A stretch of DNA of 64,000 nt from Vandammella animalimorsus (GCF_002285285.1 NZ_NSJF01000006.1:163356-227355), one strand, 5' to 3'; counted from the stretch's first letter, positions 34,799 to 46,199 are shown. Notes: generated by a model not told the origin, from the letters alone. A program made the numbers and translations.

Positions 34799-36082
34799 AT
34801 GAGCTCCTTGCAAACCACTCTGATCGTTCTGGGCATTGTCGTCGTGCTGGCGGTGGTGGCCTACAACCAATGGCACCACATCCGCCACGCGCCGCGCAAG
34901 GCCCGTCGGCCTGCCAAGGATGTCCCCCCCAGCGCACAGCCATCGCGCAAAGAGCCGGGGCTCGATGACACCGGCCTCGCACCGCAGCCTGGCGCCAACA
35001 ACGGCCCGCAGGAGCCATCGCTGAGCCCCGCAGCGCCCACCAGTTCAGCCGCGGCCGCCGAGCACGCGCCAGGCACTGGCCTGTTCGGCTTGGGCAAGGG
35101 CCTGGGTACAACAGCCCAAGCCGCAGCATCCGGCGAGCCTGCAGCTGCCACTCCAGCCACGGCTGCGCCCCAGTCCAGCGCCGCGCTGGCCTCCAGCACA
35201 GCGCCCGCCACAAACGCCGCAGCGCCCATGCCTGTGCAGTCCCTGCCCCCAGGCAGCCCCGGCCTGGAGTTCGACAGCCTGGTATTCAGCGTGGTCGAGC
35301 TCGCGCTGGACAAGCCCATCTCCGGCGATGCCGCGCTGGCTGCGCAGCCTCCAACGCGGCGCATCGGCAAAAAACAGTTTTTGATTCAAGGTCTGAACAC
35401 ACAAACCCGGCAATGGGAGGCGCCGCACGCCGGCTCCAAGTACAGCCAGCTGCAAGCGGCCATCCAACTGGCCAACCGGCAAGGGGCGCTCAACGAAATC
35501 GAGTTTTCCGAATTCGTGCTCAAGACGCAGGAATTTGCCGACGCCATCGGCGCAGCGCCGGACTTCCCGGACATGCTGCACGAAGTGGCGCGCGGGCGCG
35601 AGATTGACCACTTCGCGGCCCAGAACGACGCCGTGCTCAACCTGATGCTGCTGGCCAAGCGCGCCACCTGGAGCCCTGGCTACGTGCAGCAGTGCGCCGC
35701 CCGTCACGGCTTCAAACCCTCGGTCACGCCCGGGCGCCTGGTGCTGCCCGCCGTCGCCCCCCACGCCCCGCCAGTGCTGGTTCTCAGCTACGACGCCCAG
35801 GCCGCCATGGCCGATGATCTGGACCACGTGCCAGTGCACGAGCTGCTGATCACCCTGGATTTGCCCAACGTCGACCGCACGGAAAACGCCTTCGAGCGCC
35901 TGCGCGGCATTCTTGATGAGCTGGCCGAAACCATGGAGGCCCATGTCACCGACGCCGATGGCCGCAAGCTGCCGGCCATGGCCATGGATTCGATCGGCAG
36001 CGACATTGATCGCCTGTACGACGCGCTGGAAGCGCGCGGCTTCCCCGCCGGCAGCCCCTCTGCGATGCAGCTCTTCAGCTGA
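34799..36082 (+). CDS. zipA: Cell-division protein ZipA
   Basis: A 427-residue protein with the ZipA plan: an N-terminal membrane anchor ('TTLIVLGIVVVLAVVAYNQW') at residues 6-25, a long Pro/Ala-rich disordered linker (to about residue 145), and a C-terminal FtsZ-binding domain (about 180-427). It tethers FtsZ to the inner membrane. The start at 34799 places the membrane helix at the very N-terminus. The neighbouring ligA, 12 bases downstream, is the classical betaproteobacterial arrangement; the usual upstream smc gene is not here. Confidence 0.9.
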   Translation: MSSLQTTLIVLGIVVVLAVVAYNQWHHIRHAPRKARRPAKDVPPSAQPSRKEPGLDDTGLAPQPGANNGPQEPSLSPAAPTSSAAAAEHAPGTGLFGLGKGLGTTAQAAASGEPAAATPATAAPQSSAALASSTAPATNAAAPMPVQSLPPGSPGLEFDSLVFSVVELALDKPISGDAALAAQPPTRRIGKKQFLIQGLNTQTRQWEAPHAGSKYSQLQAAIQLANRQGALNEIEFSEFVLKTQEFADAIGAAPDFPDMLHEVARGREIDHFAAQNDAVLNLMLLAKRATWSPGYVQQCAARHGFKPSVTPGRLVLPAVAPHAPPVLVLSYDAQAAMADDLDHVPVHELLITLDLPNVDRTENAFERLRGILDELAETMEAHVTDADGRKLPAMAMDSIGSDIDRLYDALEARGFPAGSPSAMQLFS

Positions 36083-38263
<2,181 letters not shown>

Positions 38264-38311
38264 GCCCTCCCAGTCAGTGCGCCCTCAGGCGCACTGGCGC
38301 AGGGCAAAAAA

Positions 38312-38337
38312 ATGGGCCATCGCTGCGATGGCCCATG
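38312..38337. terminator. Bidirectional terminator between ligA and the bacterioferritin gene
   Basis: Perfect stem ATGGGCCATCG / CGATGGCCCAT with A-run on the left (AAAAAAA) and T-run on the right (TTTTTT), serving the convergent genes on both strands. Confidence 0.92.
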
Positions 38338-38439
38338 CAAGGTTTTTTGGAGTTTTTTTCTTTGGTTTCGATCGTGGGTCGACCGTTATGGTTTGGCCAG
38401 CCTGCCCCTGCCAAGGCGGCCTTGGGGCAGGCCAGCGGA

Positions 38440-38922
38440 TCAATGCCCTGCGCCTTCGTCCATTTGCGATTGCAGATAGTTGGGCAGGCCTGTTTGCTCA
38501 ATCAGCGACTGCTGGGTTTCCAGAAAGTCGATGCGCTCCTCCACCTCATCGAGCATGCCCTGCAGCAGATCACGCGAAACAAAATCGGCCACCTGCTCAC
38601 AGTGCGCGATGCCGGCCTTGAGCGTGGCTTGTGATTCGAGCTCCAGAGCCAGGTCGCATTCCAGCAATTCGGCCACGTCCTCGCCAATGCGCAGCTTGCC
38701 CAAGTCCTGCAAATTAGGCAGACCGTCGAGCAAGAAAATGCGCGCCATCAGCTCGTCCGATTGCTTCATGGCCTTGATCGAGGCCTTGTACTCCGTCTTG
38801 CCCAGCACGCCAAAGCCCCAGTGCTGCAGCATGCGGTAGTGCACGAAGGTCTGGTTGATATTGGTCAGCAAGATTTTGAGCTGCGCCTGCAAATGGCGCA
38901 TGACTTGGGGATCGCCGGTCAT
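38440..38922 (-). CDS. bfr: Bacterioferritin subunit with haem ligand but without a ferroxidase centre
   Basis: A 160-residue ferritin-like protein that aligns without gaps to E. coli Bfr. The haem ligand Met52 is kept ('KAMKQSD'), but five of six ferroxidase ligands are replaced: Leu18, Ala51, Gln54, Val127 and Arg130 stand where Glu18, Glu51, His54, Glu127 and His130 are expected; only Glu94 remains. It should therefore bind haem at dimer interfaces but not oxidise iron by itself. A second subunit with the opposite pattern is encoded at 43248, so a mixed 24-mer is likely. The start at 38922 matches the family N-terminus; the longer reading adds unlike residues. Confidence 0.92.
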   Translation of the reverse strand: MTGDPQVMRHLQAQLKILLTNINQTFVHYRMLQHWGFGVLGKTEYKASIKAMKQSDELMARIFLLDGLPNLQDLGKLRIGEDVAELLECDLALELESQATLKAGIAHCEQVADFVSRDLLQGMLDEVEERIDFLETQQSLIEQTGLPNYLQSQMDEGAGH

Positions 38923-39184
38923 GGTTGGGCTCCTGTTCGTGTCCTTGAAAAAAATGGCGAACCGGGCCATCAAAAGCCATGCCGCCCAGGCACATAAGGC
39001 GCCGGGCCTGCATGCAACGGGCGCCATTGTTCCAAGCCGCGCAGCGCCTGGCAATGCAAGCCCCCTTGCGCACGGTTTTGTTGCACGTGAGATTAAGAAT
39101 GTTTCCTATGCCTTGCCAGGGCACACCCGGGCAGGCAGCGCGCGGCCACACACTCCAGCGGCGGCCTGCATGGGTGCGCTGGCG

Positions 39185-40261
39185 CTACAGCAAGGCATCC
39201 AGCGCGGCCAGCAAGGCCTGGCTTTGCTGCGGCGTGCCGATGCTGATGCGCAGGTGCTCGCGCAGGCGGGGCTTGTCGAAGTGGCGCACCAACACCTGGC
39301 GCTCGCGCAGCCCGGCGTAGAGCTGCGCGCCCGCATGCTGCGGATGCCGCACAAAGAGAAAGTTGGCGCACGAGGGCAGCACTTCAAAGCCGCGCTGTTG
39401 CAGAGCCTGTGCCAGGGCCTGGCGCGTGGCGACGATGCGGGCCGTGCAATCGCTGTAGTAGTCCCAATCCTGCAGCGCCGCCTGGGCCCCGGCCTGGGCC
39501 AGGCGCCCCAGCGGGTAGGAGTTGAAACTGTCCTTGACGCGCACCAGGGCTTCGATCAGCGGCGCCTGGGCCATGGCAAAGCCCACCCGCAGGCCTGCCA
39601 GCGCCCAGGATTTGGACAGGGTGTGCACCACCAACAAATTGGGGTAGCGCGCCACCAGTTGCACGGCCGACTGCGCGCCAAAGTCCACATAGGCCTCGTC
39701 GATCAGCACGGCCGATTGCGTGAAATGCGCCGCCAGGCGTTCGATGTCTTGCAGCGGCAAGGCCATGCCCGTGGGCGCATTGGGGTTGGCCAGTACCACG
39801 CCGGCACAACTGGCCGGGTCGATGGCCAGATAGTCCTCAATGGCGATGCGCCAATCCTCGCGCAGCGGCACTTGCTGCATCTCGATGCCGTGCAACTGGC
39901 AATAGACCTTGTAGAAGCTGTAGCTGATGTCGGGCATCAGCAGCTTGCGCCCAGGGCGCACGAACAGAGCCCGGAAGGCATGGCCCAACACCTCATCGGA
40001 GCCGTTGCCGACGAAGACCTGCTCGGCATCGATGCCGGCGCTGGCATGGCGCTGCGCAATGGCTTGGCGCAAGCGCAAAGACAAGGGATCGGGGTAGAGC
40101 TGCAACCCCTGCTGGGCGGCCTGCGCAATGGCGGCGATCACCTGGGGCGAGGGGCCGTAGGGGTTTTCGTTGGTGTTGAGCTTGACGAGATCGGCCACCT
40201 GCGGCTGCTCGCCGGGGATGTAGGGCTCCAGCGCCTGCAGGCCATCGCTCCAGAAGTTCAT
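39185..40261 (-). CDS. hisC: Histidinol-phosphate aminotransferase
   Basis: A 358-residue class I/II PLP aminotransferase of the HisC type. 'LVKLNTNENPYGPSP' lies at the N-terminus and 'VFVGNGSDEVL' in the cofactor pocket. The PLP lysine is in 'HTLSKSWALAGLRVGF', and 'LRISIGTPQQ' binds the substrate phosphate near the end. It converts imidazole-acetol phosphate plus glutamate to histidinol phosphate. No other his gene is nearby, so it may be a stand-alone paralogue with overlapping phenylalanine/tyrosine activity. Confidence 0.93.
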   Translation of the reverse strand: MNFWSDGLQALEPYIPGEQPQVADLVKLNTNENPYGPSPQVIAAIAQAAQQGLQLYPDPLSLRLRQAIAQRHASAGIDAEQVFVGNGSDEVLGHAFRALFVRPGRKLLMPDISYSFYKVYCQLHGIEMQQVPLREDWRIAIEDYLAIDPASCAGVVLANPNAPTGMALPLQDIERLAAHFTQSAVLIDEAYVDFGAQSAVQLVARYPNLLVVHTLSKSWALAGLRVGFAMAQAPLIEALVRVKDSFNSYPLGRLAQAGAQAALQDWDYYSDCTARIVATRQALAQALQQRGFEVLPSCANFLFVRHPQHAGAQLYAGLRERQVLVRHFDKPRLREHLRISIGTPQQSQALLAALDALL

Positions 40262-40360
40262 GGTTGGATTCAGTGTGTGTTGGGCTGTTGAGATTCAGTG
40301 TTGCGGCGGTGTTTTCGATCCAAACTCCGCAGACGCGCCTGGTAAAAACCAAGGGCCTGT

Positions 40361-41131
40361 TCAATCCTGCGCCGGCGGCTGCTCCAGGCTGCGGTAGGCC
40401 GCATTGAGGCGTTGCATGGTGCCGGCATTGAGTTCGCGCTGCGCCCTTTGCCATTGGGAGGTGGCCTGCTCGATAAGGGGCCTGAGGCGCTCGGCCCTGG
40501 CCCGGTCGCCCTGCTGGGCTGCGACGATGGCGTATTCGGCATGCACATGAAAGCCGCCATGGCGCTGCGCCAGCTGCTCGAACAGGTCATAGGCCGCAGG
40601 CACATCGCCACTGGCCGCCAGCGTCTGCGCCTGCAGGATGCCCACTTCCTCGGGGCGAAAGCCTGGCTGCTCGCGCTGCAGGAATTGCAGATGCTCCAGG
40701 GCGCGCCCTGGCTGCCCAGTCAGCGCAAAGGCCTGCGCCGCGCCCAGGCGGATGTCGGCATCGTTGGCAAAGGGGCCGCTGAGGCATTGCGCATATTCGT
40801 TGGCCGCTTCTTCGGCCTGGCCAGCAGCCAGCAGGGCCGCTGCCAGGCGCATGCGATTTTGCGCGGTGGGCGTGTACTCCCAGGCCTGGCGCGCCTCGCG
40901 CAGCTCCCGGCCCGGGTCCAGCACCTGCCCGGCAGCGGCCATCAGCTTGCGCCCTTGGCGCTGCATGCGCTGGTTGCTGGGCAGGTAGATGCTGAAGAAA
41001 TAGGCCACGCTGCCCAGCAGCGGGAATGAGAACAGGATGAACAGCCAGTAGCTCTGCTGGCGCGTGCGCACCGCGTGCACGGCAAAAAACAGCGCCACCA
41101 GCAAATGCAGCCCAAGGCCGATGAATGGCAT
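40361..41131 (-). CDS. Membrane-anchored TPR protein of unknown function
   Basis: A 256-residue protein. The N-terminus has two membrane helices in the pattern of phospholipase-D-nuclease-N-terminal domains ('LHLLVALFFAVHAVRTRQ', 'LFILFSFPLLGSVAYFFSIY'). From about residue 85 to 240 come several degenerate tetratricopeptide repeats ('RLAAALLAAGQAEEAANEYAQ', given in part). It is probably an inner-membrane scaffold facing the cytoplasm. No enzyme motif is visible. It lies between maiA and hisC on the same strand, about 100 bases from each. Confidence 0.8.
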   Translation of the reverse strand: MPFIGLGLHLLVALFFAVHAVRTRQQSYWLFILFSFPLLGSVAYFFSIYLPSNQRMQRQGRKLMAAAGQVLDPGRELREARQAWEYTPTAQNRMRLAAALLAAGQAEEAANEYAQCLSGPFANDADIRLGAAQAFALTGQPGRALEHLQFLQREQPGFRPEEVGILQAQTLAASGDVPAAYDLFEQLAQRHGGFHVHAEYAIVAAQQGDRARAERLRPLIEQATSQWQRAQRELNAGTMQRLNAAYRSLEQPPAQD

Positions 41132-41223
41132 GCCCGTCTCCGATCTCTCAAGAAAAGAAGCGGCGATTGTAGATAGAGATGCGCCCTGCCCGGCTCTGTT
41201 GGCAGGCGCAACAGACTGCCTCC

Positions 41224-41886
41224 TCAGCCCTGCTGCGCCGGCGCATCAGGCTGGGCCATGGGTGCGGCCTGCTGGAAGGCCGGCTGTGCCAGGCAGTGCC
41301 GGTACACCGCCATGGTCAATGGGTAAGCCTCCGTCTCGCACTGCATGCGCAGCGCATTGGATACCTGCGGCACCAGGCAGCAATCGGCCCAGCTGGGCTG
41401 CGCGCCCAGACAATAAGGGCCTGCATGGCCCTGGCTACGCAGCTGCGCCAACAAATGCTCCACCACCTGCAGGCCCTGGGCAATCCAGTGCGCGTACCAG
41501 GCGTTTTTGCGCGCATCGTCCAACCCCAGCTCTTGTTGCAAATAGCGCAGCACGCGCTGGTTGTTCACTGGGTGGATGTCGCAGGCAATGGCATGGCACA
41601 GCTCCAGCACGCGCGCCCGCTGGCGCGGCTCGGCCGGCAGCAGCGCCGGCTGCGGGTGGCGTTGCTCGAGGTAATCGAGAATGGCCAGCGACTGCGTCAG
41701 CGCAAAGCCATCGTCGTCAATCAGCAACGGCACGCTCCCAGCCGGATTGCGCGCCAGATACTCAGGCATGCGCTGCTGCAGCGTGCGCAGGTTGATGGGC
41801 AGGTAATCAAAGGGCAGCTGTTTGAGGGCCAGCGCAATGCGCACTCGGTACGAGGTCGAGCTGTAGAAGTAATTGTAGAGCTGCAT
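41224..41886 (-). CDS. maiA: Maleylacetoacetate isomerase (zeta-class GST)
   Basis: A 220-residue glutathione-S-transferase fold with the zeta-class signature 'YSSTSYRVRIALAL' (catalytic Ser-Ser region) and 'ACDIHPVNNQRVL'. It isomerises maleylacetoacetate or maleylpyruvate using glutathione in tyrosine or gentisate breakdown. The usual partners (fumarylacetoacetase, homogentisate dioxygenase) are not adjacent, so the substrate is inferred. It lies 30 bases downstream of ispB on the same strand. Confidence 0.9.
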   Translation of the reverse strand: MQLYNYFYSSTSYRVRIALALKQLPFDYLPINLRTLQQRMPEYLARNPAGSVPLLIDDDGFALTQSLAILDYLEQRHPQPALLPAEPRQRARVLELCHAIACDIHPVNNQRVLRYLQQELGLDDARKNAWYAHWIAQGLQVVEHLLAQLRSQGHAGPYCLGAQPSWADCCLVPQVSNALRMQCETEAYPLTMAVYRHCLAQPAFQQAAPMAQPDAPAQQG

Positions 41887-41916
41887 GCTGCGCTCCTGCA
41901 GGGTCGATTCAGTTTC

Positions 41917-42888
41917 TCAGTTGCGGCGCGTCTGCAGGCGCTCCGGCAGAGCCTTCAGGGCAGTGGTGCAAGCGTTGTCCGGGAAAGCGGCCAGGGCCTG
42001 CAGGGCGCGCTGCGCCTCGGCTTGAGCGCATTCACGCGCCACCTGCAAGGCCCCAGTGCTGCGCACGATGGCGATCACTTCTTCGAGCTGATCGACCGAG
42101 CCTTGCTCAATGGCCTCGCGCACGGTGCGCGCCTGCTGCGCATCGCCGCGCTGCATGGCCACGATCAGCGGCAGCGTGGCCTTGCCCTCGCGCAGGTCGT
42201 CGCCCACGTTCTTGCCCATTTCCTGGGCGCTGCCGTCGTAGTCCAGCACATCGTCGATGATCTGAAAGGCGGTGCCCAGCGCCTGCCCGTACACCGCAGC
42301 GGCCTGCTCCAGCGCCGCATCGGCTCCGGCCAGAATGGCGCCAACTTGGGTGCTGGCCTCGAACAGCTTGGCGGTCTTGGAGCGGATCACTTGCAAATAC
42401 CCGGCCTCGTCCAGCGAGGCATCGTGCATGTTGATGAGCTGCTGCACCTCGCCCTCGGCAATGATGTTGGTGGCCGCAGCCACGACCTGCATGACGCGGA
42501 TGTTGCCCGTGGCCACCATCATCTCGAAGGCGCGCGAGTGCAGAAAATCGCCCACCAGCACGCTGGCGGGGTTGCCAAAGCTTTGATTGGCCGTGGGACG
42601 GCCGCGCCGCATCGTCGACTCATCGACCACGTCATCGTGCAGCAAGGTCGCTGTGTGGATGAACTCCATCACCGCAGCCATTTCGTGGTGGTATTGCCCT
42701 TGGTAGCCCAGAGCTTTGGCCACCAGCAGCAGCATGGCCGGGCGCAGGCGTTTGCCACCCGCAGAAATGATGTAATGCGCCACCTGGCCGATGAGTGCAA
42801 CATTGGTGGTCAGCCGCGCAGCGATCACTGCATCCACGGCCTCCATGTCCTGGGAGATCAAGGTCAAATCTTGGTCGTTGCGAGTCAT
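41917..42888 (-). CDS. ispB: Octaprenyl diphosphate synthase
   Basis: A 323-residue trans-prenyltransferase with both aspartate-rich motifs: '[15 protein letters not shown]' (first DDxxD) and '[11 protein letters not shown]' (second DDxxD). Also visible is '[17 protein letters not shown]', the isopentenyl-diphosphate-binding region. It makes the ubiquinone side chain, which feeds the bd oxidase encoded elsewhere in the window. The common neighbours rplU-rpmA-obg are absent from the upstream side. Confidence 0.93.
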   Translation of the reverse strand: MTRNDQDLTLISQDMEAVDAVIAARLTTNVALIGQVAHYIISAGGKRLRPAMLLLVAKALGYQGQYHHEMAAVMEFIHTATLLHDDVVDESTMRRGRPTANQSFGNPASVLVGDFLHSRAFEMMVATGNIRVMQVVAAATNIIAEGEVQQLINMHDASLDEAGYLQVIRSKTAKLFEASTQVGAILAGADAALEQAAAVYGQALGTAFQIIDDVLDYDGSAQEMGKNVGDDLREGKATLPLIVAMQRGDAQQARTVREAIEQGSVDQLEEVIAIVRSTGALQVARECAQAEAQRALQALAAFPDNACTTALKALPERLQTRRN

Positions 42889-43247
42889 TGCAAAAAAGCC
42901 CGGCGGCGATGGCGCCCACTGCGCCTGAAAAAAGGAAAATTATAGGGAGATTGCCAGCCTCCAAGGCCGCACCAAGGCACCGAAATGCCAGAGCCTGCGG
43001 CCATGTAAACGCCGTCGAACAAGAACGCATCTCAAGCGCTTTTGCATACCTATCCGTATGCATACCGCCTGGCTGGGGGCTTGTCTTCACAGGCCCTGCA
43101 CGAAGGCCGATACTGCGCTCCAATTCAAGCTACGCAATAAGTGAGTGGGCAAGGCCCACAAAGCGCCTTTTCGAGTACCGCACAAGCCATAGGCGCCATG
43201 GCACAGCAGCCTTGGCTGCCCTGACATTTTTTTCAAGGAAAAATCCC
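42889..43247. other. Divergent promoter region between ispB and the second bacterioferritin
   Basis: 359 bases without a gene between divergent genes. A palindrome TGCATAC-CTATCC-GTATGCA lies at 43043-43062 and could be an operator for the bacterioferritin gene; no Fur-box consensus was recognised. A purine-rich ribosome binding site (CAAGGAAAAA) lies just before 43248. Confidence 0.5.
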
Positions 43248-43715
43248 ATGCAAGGCAATCCCAAAGTCATCGACACCTTGGTGCAACTGCTGCGCGGCGA
43301 ACTCGCCGCTCGCGATCAATACTTCTACCACTCGCGCCGCTACGAGGATCTGGGGCTGAAAAAGCTCTATGAGCGCCTGAATCACGAAATGGAAGAGGAA
43401 ACCCAGCACGCCGACGACATCATGCGCCGCATCTTCATGTTGGAGGGCAAGCCCGACATGCGCCCGCTGGAGTTCACCCCTGGCGACACAGTGCCTGAAA
43501 TGCTGCAAAAAGACCTGGACACGGAGCTGGAAGTGCGTGACCGCCTGCGCGCGGCCATGCAGCTGTGCGAAGCGCAAGGCGATTACGTCTCCCGCGACAT
43601 GTTGCTCAGGCAGCTGCGCGATACCGAAGAGGATCACGCCTACTGGCTGGAGCAACAGCTGGCGCTGATCGAGAAAATCGGCTTGCCCAACTATCTGCAA
43701 ACGCAAATGGGCTGA
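43248..43715 (+). CDS. bfr: Bacterioferritin subunit with ferroxidase centre but without haem methionine
   Basis: A 155-residue bacterioferritin in which all ferroxidase ligands are present: Glu18 ('LRGELAAR'), Glu51 and His54 ('EEETQHAD'), Glu93 (equivalent to E. coli Glu94) in 'DTELEV', and Glu127 and His130 ('TEEDHAYW'). The haem ligand Met52 is replaced by Thr. The protein should oxidise and store iron but not bind haem, complementing the subunit at 38440-38922. The longer in-frame reading upstream is discarded because the family N-terminus '[11 protein letters not shown]' begins here after a clear ribosome binding site. Confidence 0.95.
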   Translation: MQGNPKVIDTLVQLLRGELAARDQYFYHSRRYEDLGLKKLYERLNHEMEEETQHADDIMRRIFMLEGKPDMRPLEFTPGDTVPEMLQKDLDTELEVRDRLRAAMQLCEAQGDYVSRDMLLRQLRDTEEDHAYWLEQQLALIEKIGLPNYLQTQMG

Positions 43716-43770
43716 GCACAGGCCCAAAGAGAGGGCCTCTGCACACATGGCCTGGTGGGGGCCAGCTTTT

Positions 43771-44007
43771 TAGAGCGTGTTATGCACTTTTCGCCCCCCG
43801 CGCTGGCCCCAAAACCGTGTAATCGCAAGGCGGCGCGCGCCGCCAAGGCTGGCTGCCTTGGCAAACGGGCCAACGCGGCGAGTACATGGTTTTGGGGTCA
43901 GCCCGAAGGGAGAGCGCCCCGGCGTGCGCATTGCGGCGTTGCCATCGCCTTGCACTGCACACGCCGGGGCGCTCTCGCGGGGGGTGAAAAGTGCATAACA
44001 CGCTCTA
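43771..44007. repeat. Structured palindromic element B (MITE-like)
   Basis: A 237-bp element with 32-bp terminal inverted repeats containing one mismatch (TAGAGCGTGTTATGCACTTT ... AAAGTGCATAACACGCTCTA). Inside lie two further self-complementary blocks. One pairs 43803-43816 with 43889-43902 (CTGGCCCCAAAACC type). The other pairs 43910-43927 with 43957-43976 (GAGCGCCCCGGCGTG type). The whole can fold as a three-stem cloverleaf. It contains no plausible gene and only one copy is seen in the window. It fills most of the 318-base gap between the bacterioferritin and racemase genes. Confidence 0.88.
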
Positions 44008-44033
44008 ATTAAAGCACCCTCTTCGCTTCAGCC

Positions 44034-44717
44034 CTACTCCAGCGCATATTCCACCGCCGCCTGGGCCAGCAAGGCAGTGGAATCCAGTAGTGGCACACCA
44101 GCCTCTGCATCGAGCACCAACGGCAATTCAGTACAGCCCAGCACCACTGCCTGCGCGCCCTGCTCGCGGTGGTACTTGTCGGCCAGCGCACGAAAGTAGC
44201 TGCGCGCCGCCTGTGTGACCACGCCTGCCACCAGCTCCTCCATGATGAAGCGGTGCACCTGGTCGATTTCCTGCGCATCGGGTTTGAGCAGCTCAATACC
44301 GCTGCCTGCCAATCGCGGCTCGTACACCCTCCCCTGCATGGTCGCCTGCGTGCCCAGCAACAGCAGGCGCTGCAGCCCCTGCCGCTGTGCCGCACGCTTC
44401 ACAGGCTCGGCAATGTGCAGCCAGGGGATGGGCAGCTGCGGCGCCACCTCAGCATAGACTTCGTGGGTCGTGTTCGCAGGGCAGATGAGGAAATCCGCGC
44501 CGCAGCCCTGGAGCTTGGCGGCCGAGCGCAATACCAGCTGCGGCCAACGCTGCTTGCGCTGCTCCCAGCTGCCCGCATACTCCGAAAACGAAAACGCATG
44601 CAGGGAGACTTCAGGATGGCGATGCCCGCCCAGGCGCGCCATGCTCAGTGCGCAAATCTGCCGGTAGGTCAGCGCCGCGCCTTCTGCCGTCGTAGCCAGG
44701 ATGCCGATGTGTTTCAT
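44034..44717 (-). CDS. Aspartate/glutamate racemase family protein
   Basis: A 227-residue PLP-independent racemase with the two catalytic cysteines in 'LICPANTTHEVY' and 'VVLGCTELPLV'. The N-terminus 'MKHIGILATTAEGAALTYRQ' is typical of the broad-specificity amino-acid racemase group, which fixes the start at 44717. It interconverts L- and D-aspartate or related amino acids; the exact substrate is unknown. It lies 19 bases downstream of the CoA transferase gene on the same strand, probably co-transcribed. Confidence 0.9.
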   Translation of the reverse strand: MKHIGILATTAEGAALTYRQICALSMARLGGHRHPEVSLHAFSFSEYAGSWEQRKQRWPQLVLRSAAKLQGCGADFLICPANTTHEVYAEVAPQLPIPWLHIAEPVKRAAQRQGLQRLLLLGTQATMQGRVYEPRLAGSGIELLKPDAQEIDQVHRFIMEELVAGVVTQAARSYFRALADKYHREQGAQAVVLGCTELPLVLDAEAGVPLLDSTALLAQAAVEYALE

Positions 44718-44736
44718 GCAACTGCTTCCCATGGCC

Positions 44737-45690
44737 TCAGTCCGGCATGGTCAACAAGGGGATGTCGTGCGCCTGGGCCATTGCATCGAGTTCGGCACAG
44801 CGGCGCGCGGCGCAGAATGCGGCCACCGCCTCGTGCGTGCCAGCGGCCAGCATGTCGCCCTCAGCCCCCGGCGCGCTGGGCATTTGCGCGTCCCCGGCCG
44901 CAGAGCACACCTGCTGCCACAGGCGCTGGGCGAAATGCGGCTCCAGCGCTGCCATGGCCACACGTCCATCGGCACAAGGGTAGAGGCGGTAGCCCGCATG
45001 CGCGCCGCCTGTCATGCCCTGCGGGGCGCAAATCCCCCAAACCCTCGGCAGCGCCAGCCAATGGGCCGCAGCAAGCAAGGACACTTCGATGCAGCGCCCC
45101 CGGCCATCGGCCTGGCGCGCCAGCAATGCCTGAAGCACCGCCTCGGAAGCCATCAGCGCACCGGCCATGTCGGCCAGCAGCGATGGCGGCATGTGCAAGC
45201 CGGGCACCAGCCCGGCCTCGGCCTGGTAGCTCAGGTCGTGGCCGGCCTCATTGGCGCGTTCTCCTGCCGCGCCGAAGATTTGCACCAGCGACAGCCCAGG
45301 GTAGCGCGCCTGCAGACTGGCCCAATCCACGCCCAGCTTTTTCATTGCCGCAGGCCGAAAAGAAGTCAGCAGCACATCGCTGCGTTCCAGCAAGGCCTGC
45401 AGCTGCGCCTGGCCAGCGGGCGTCTTCAGATCGGCTTGAACGCGCTGCACACCGGTGTGCATCTGTGCGTAGGCTGCAGGATCGTATTGCCCCATGGGGT
45501 CGCTGGTGCTGGCCCCGGCTGGAGCTGGGGCTTCCAGCTTGGTGCAATGCGCCCCCATGCCAGCCAAGCGCATCAATGCCGCCGGGCCAGGCAGGTTCAG
45601 CGCCAGGCTGAGGATGCGTACGCTTGCCAGTGGCCCTGCTGCCGCTGGCTGCTCAGTCGAGGTATGGGGATGGGAAGAAGCTACAGACAT
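44737..45690 (-). CDS. CaiB/BaiF family CoA transferase or racemase (AMACR-like)
   Basis: A 317-residue family III CoA-transferase fold, at the short end for the family. 'ADLKTPAGQAQLQALL' and 'DVLLTSFRPAAMKKLGVDW' are standard. 'GHDLSYQAEAGL' and 'SLLADMAGALMA' match the His/Asp catalytic region of alpha-methylacyl-CoA racemase. Racemisation of a 2-methylacyl-CoA, or CoA transfer, are both possible. The start at 45690 (MSVASS) is preferred over an in-frame ATG at 45702; neither has a strong ribosome binding site. Confidence 0.87.
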   Translation of the reverse strand: MSVASSHPHTSTEQPAAAGPLASVRILSLALNLPGPAALMRLAGMGAHCTKLEAPAPAGASTSDPMGQYDPAAYAQMHTGVQRVQADLKTPAGQAQLQALLERSDVLLTSFRPAAMKKLGVDWASLQARYPGLSLVQIFGAAGERANEAGHDLSYQAEAGLVPGLHMPPSLLADMAGALMASEAVLQALLARQADGRGRCIEVSLLAAAHWLALPRVWGICAPQGMTGGAHAGYRLYPCADGRVAMAALEPHFAQRLWQQVCSAAGDAQMPSAPGAEGDMLAAGTHEAVAAFCAARRCAELDAMAQAHDIPLLTMPD

Positions 45691-46110
45691 GGTGCAATGC
45701 AAAAAAGTCGTGTATGTATGCCTGCGCTACCCAATGATGGGACAACGCCGCGCCACTGAAGTGTGCACGATGCCGCGCGCCCTGGCTGTGCTGCGCCGGA
45801 CATGGGGTTGCTGGAGATTGGGCTTGCGCAGCGGTTTTCGAGGCAAAAGCCGTAGATGCAAAGGCGAAAGTGCTTGCAAGGTGTACAGCCTTGCGCGCAT
45901 TTTCAACGCAGCAGCTGCGCAGTCTTGGCCAGAAAACGCCGCCGCAATGTTCAATCTCAACACCTCCATGAGCAGCCTTCAATCCAAACGACGCGCAAAG
46001 CGCAAGCAAATCGTGCGCATCCGCTGACCAGCTCCGGTCCTGTACATGATGGGGCTGTACCACAGTCGCACAGACCCTCCTCCCAGAGGAGGCCCAGACG
46101 CCCACAGCAA
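45691..46110. other. Spacer without a convincing gene
   Basis: About 420 bases. Short open frames exist on both strands but none has a recognisable product, a ribosome binding site and consistent codon use together. A 26-codon frame from ATG 45947 ending 'SSLQSKRRAKRKQIVRIR' is strikingly basic but unsupported. Confidence 0.4.
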
Positions 46111-46140
46111 AAAGCCTGCAAACCTTGGTTTGCAGGCTTT
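46111..46140. terminator. Bidirectional-looking hairpin terminator
   Basis: Perfect 14-bp stem AAAGCCTGCAAACC / GGTTTGCAGGCTTT with a 2-base loop. On the minus strand it ends in a T-rich stretch (TTTTTGC) and lies behind the small lipoprotein gene. Confidence 0.8.
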
Positions 46141-46199
46141 GGGAGGCAAGACCCTCGTGCCTTGGCGAAGGTCTGTTCAAAGTCTCTGATGACGCCGAT

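Noticed and set aside
40345..40370. Further family A fragment ('GGGCCTGTTCAATCCTG')
   Set aside because: Only about 10 bases match the element end; too short to call.
46165..46195. Further family A fragment ('GGTCTGTTCAAAGTCTCT')
   Set aside because: Weak similarity to the element end without the inner sequence; could be a decayed relic but is not supported.
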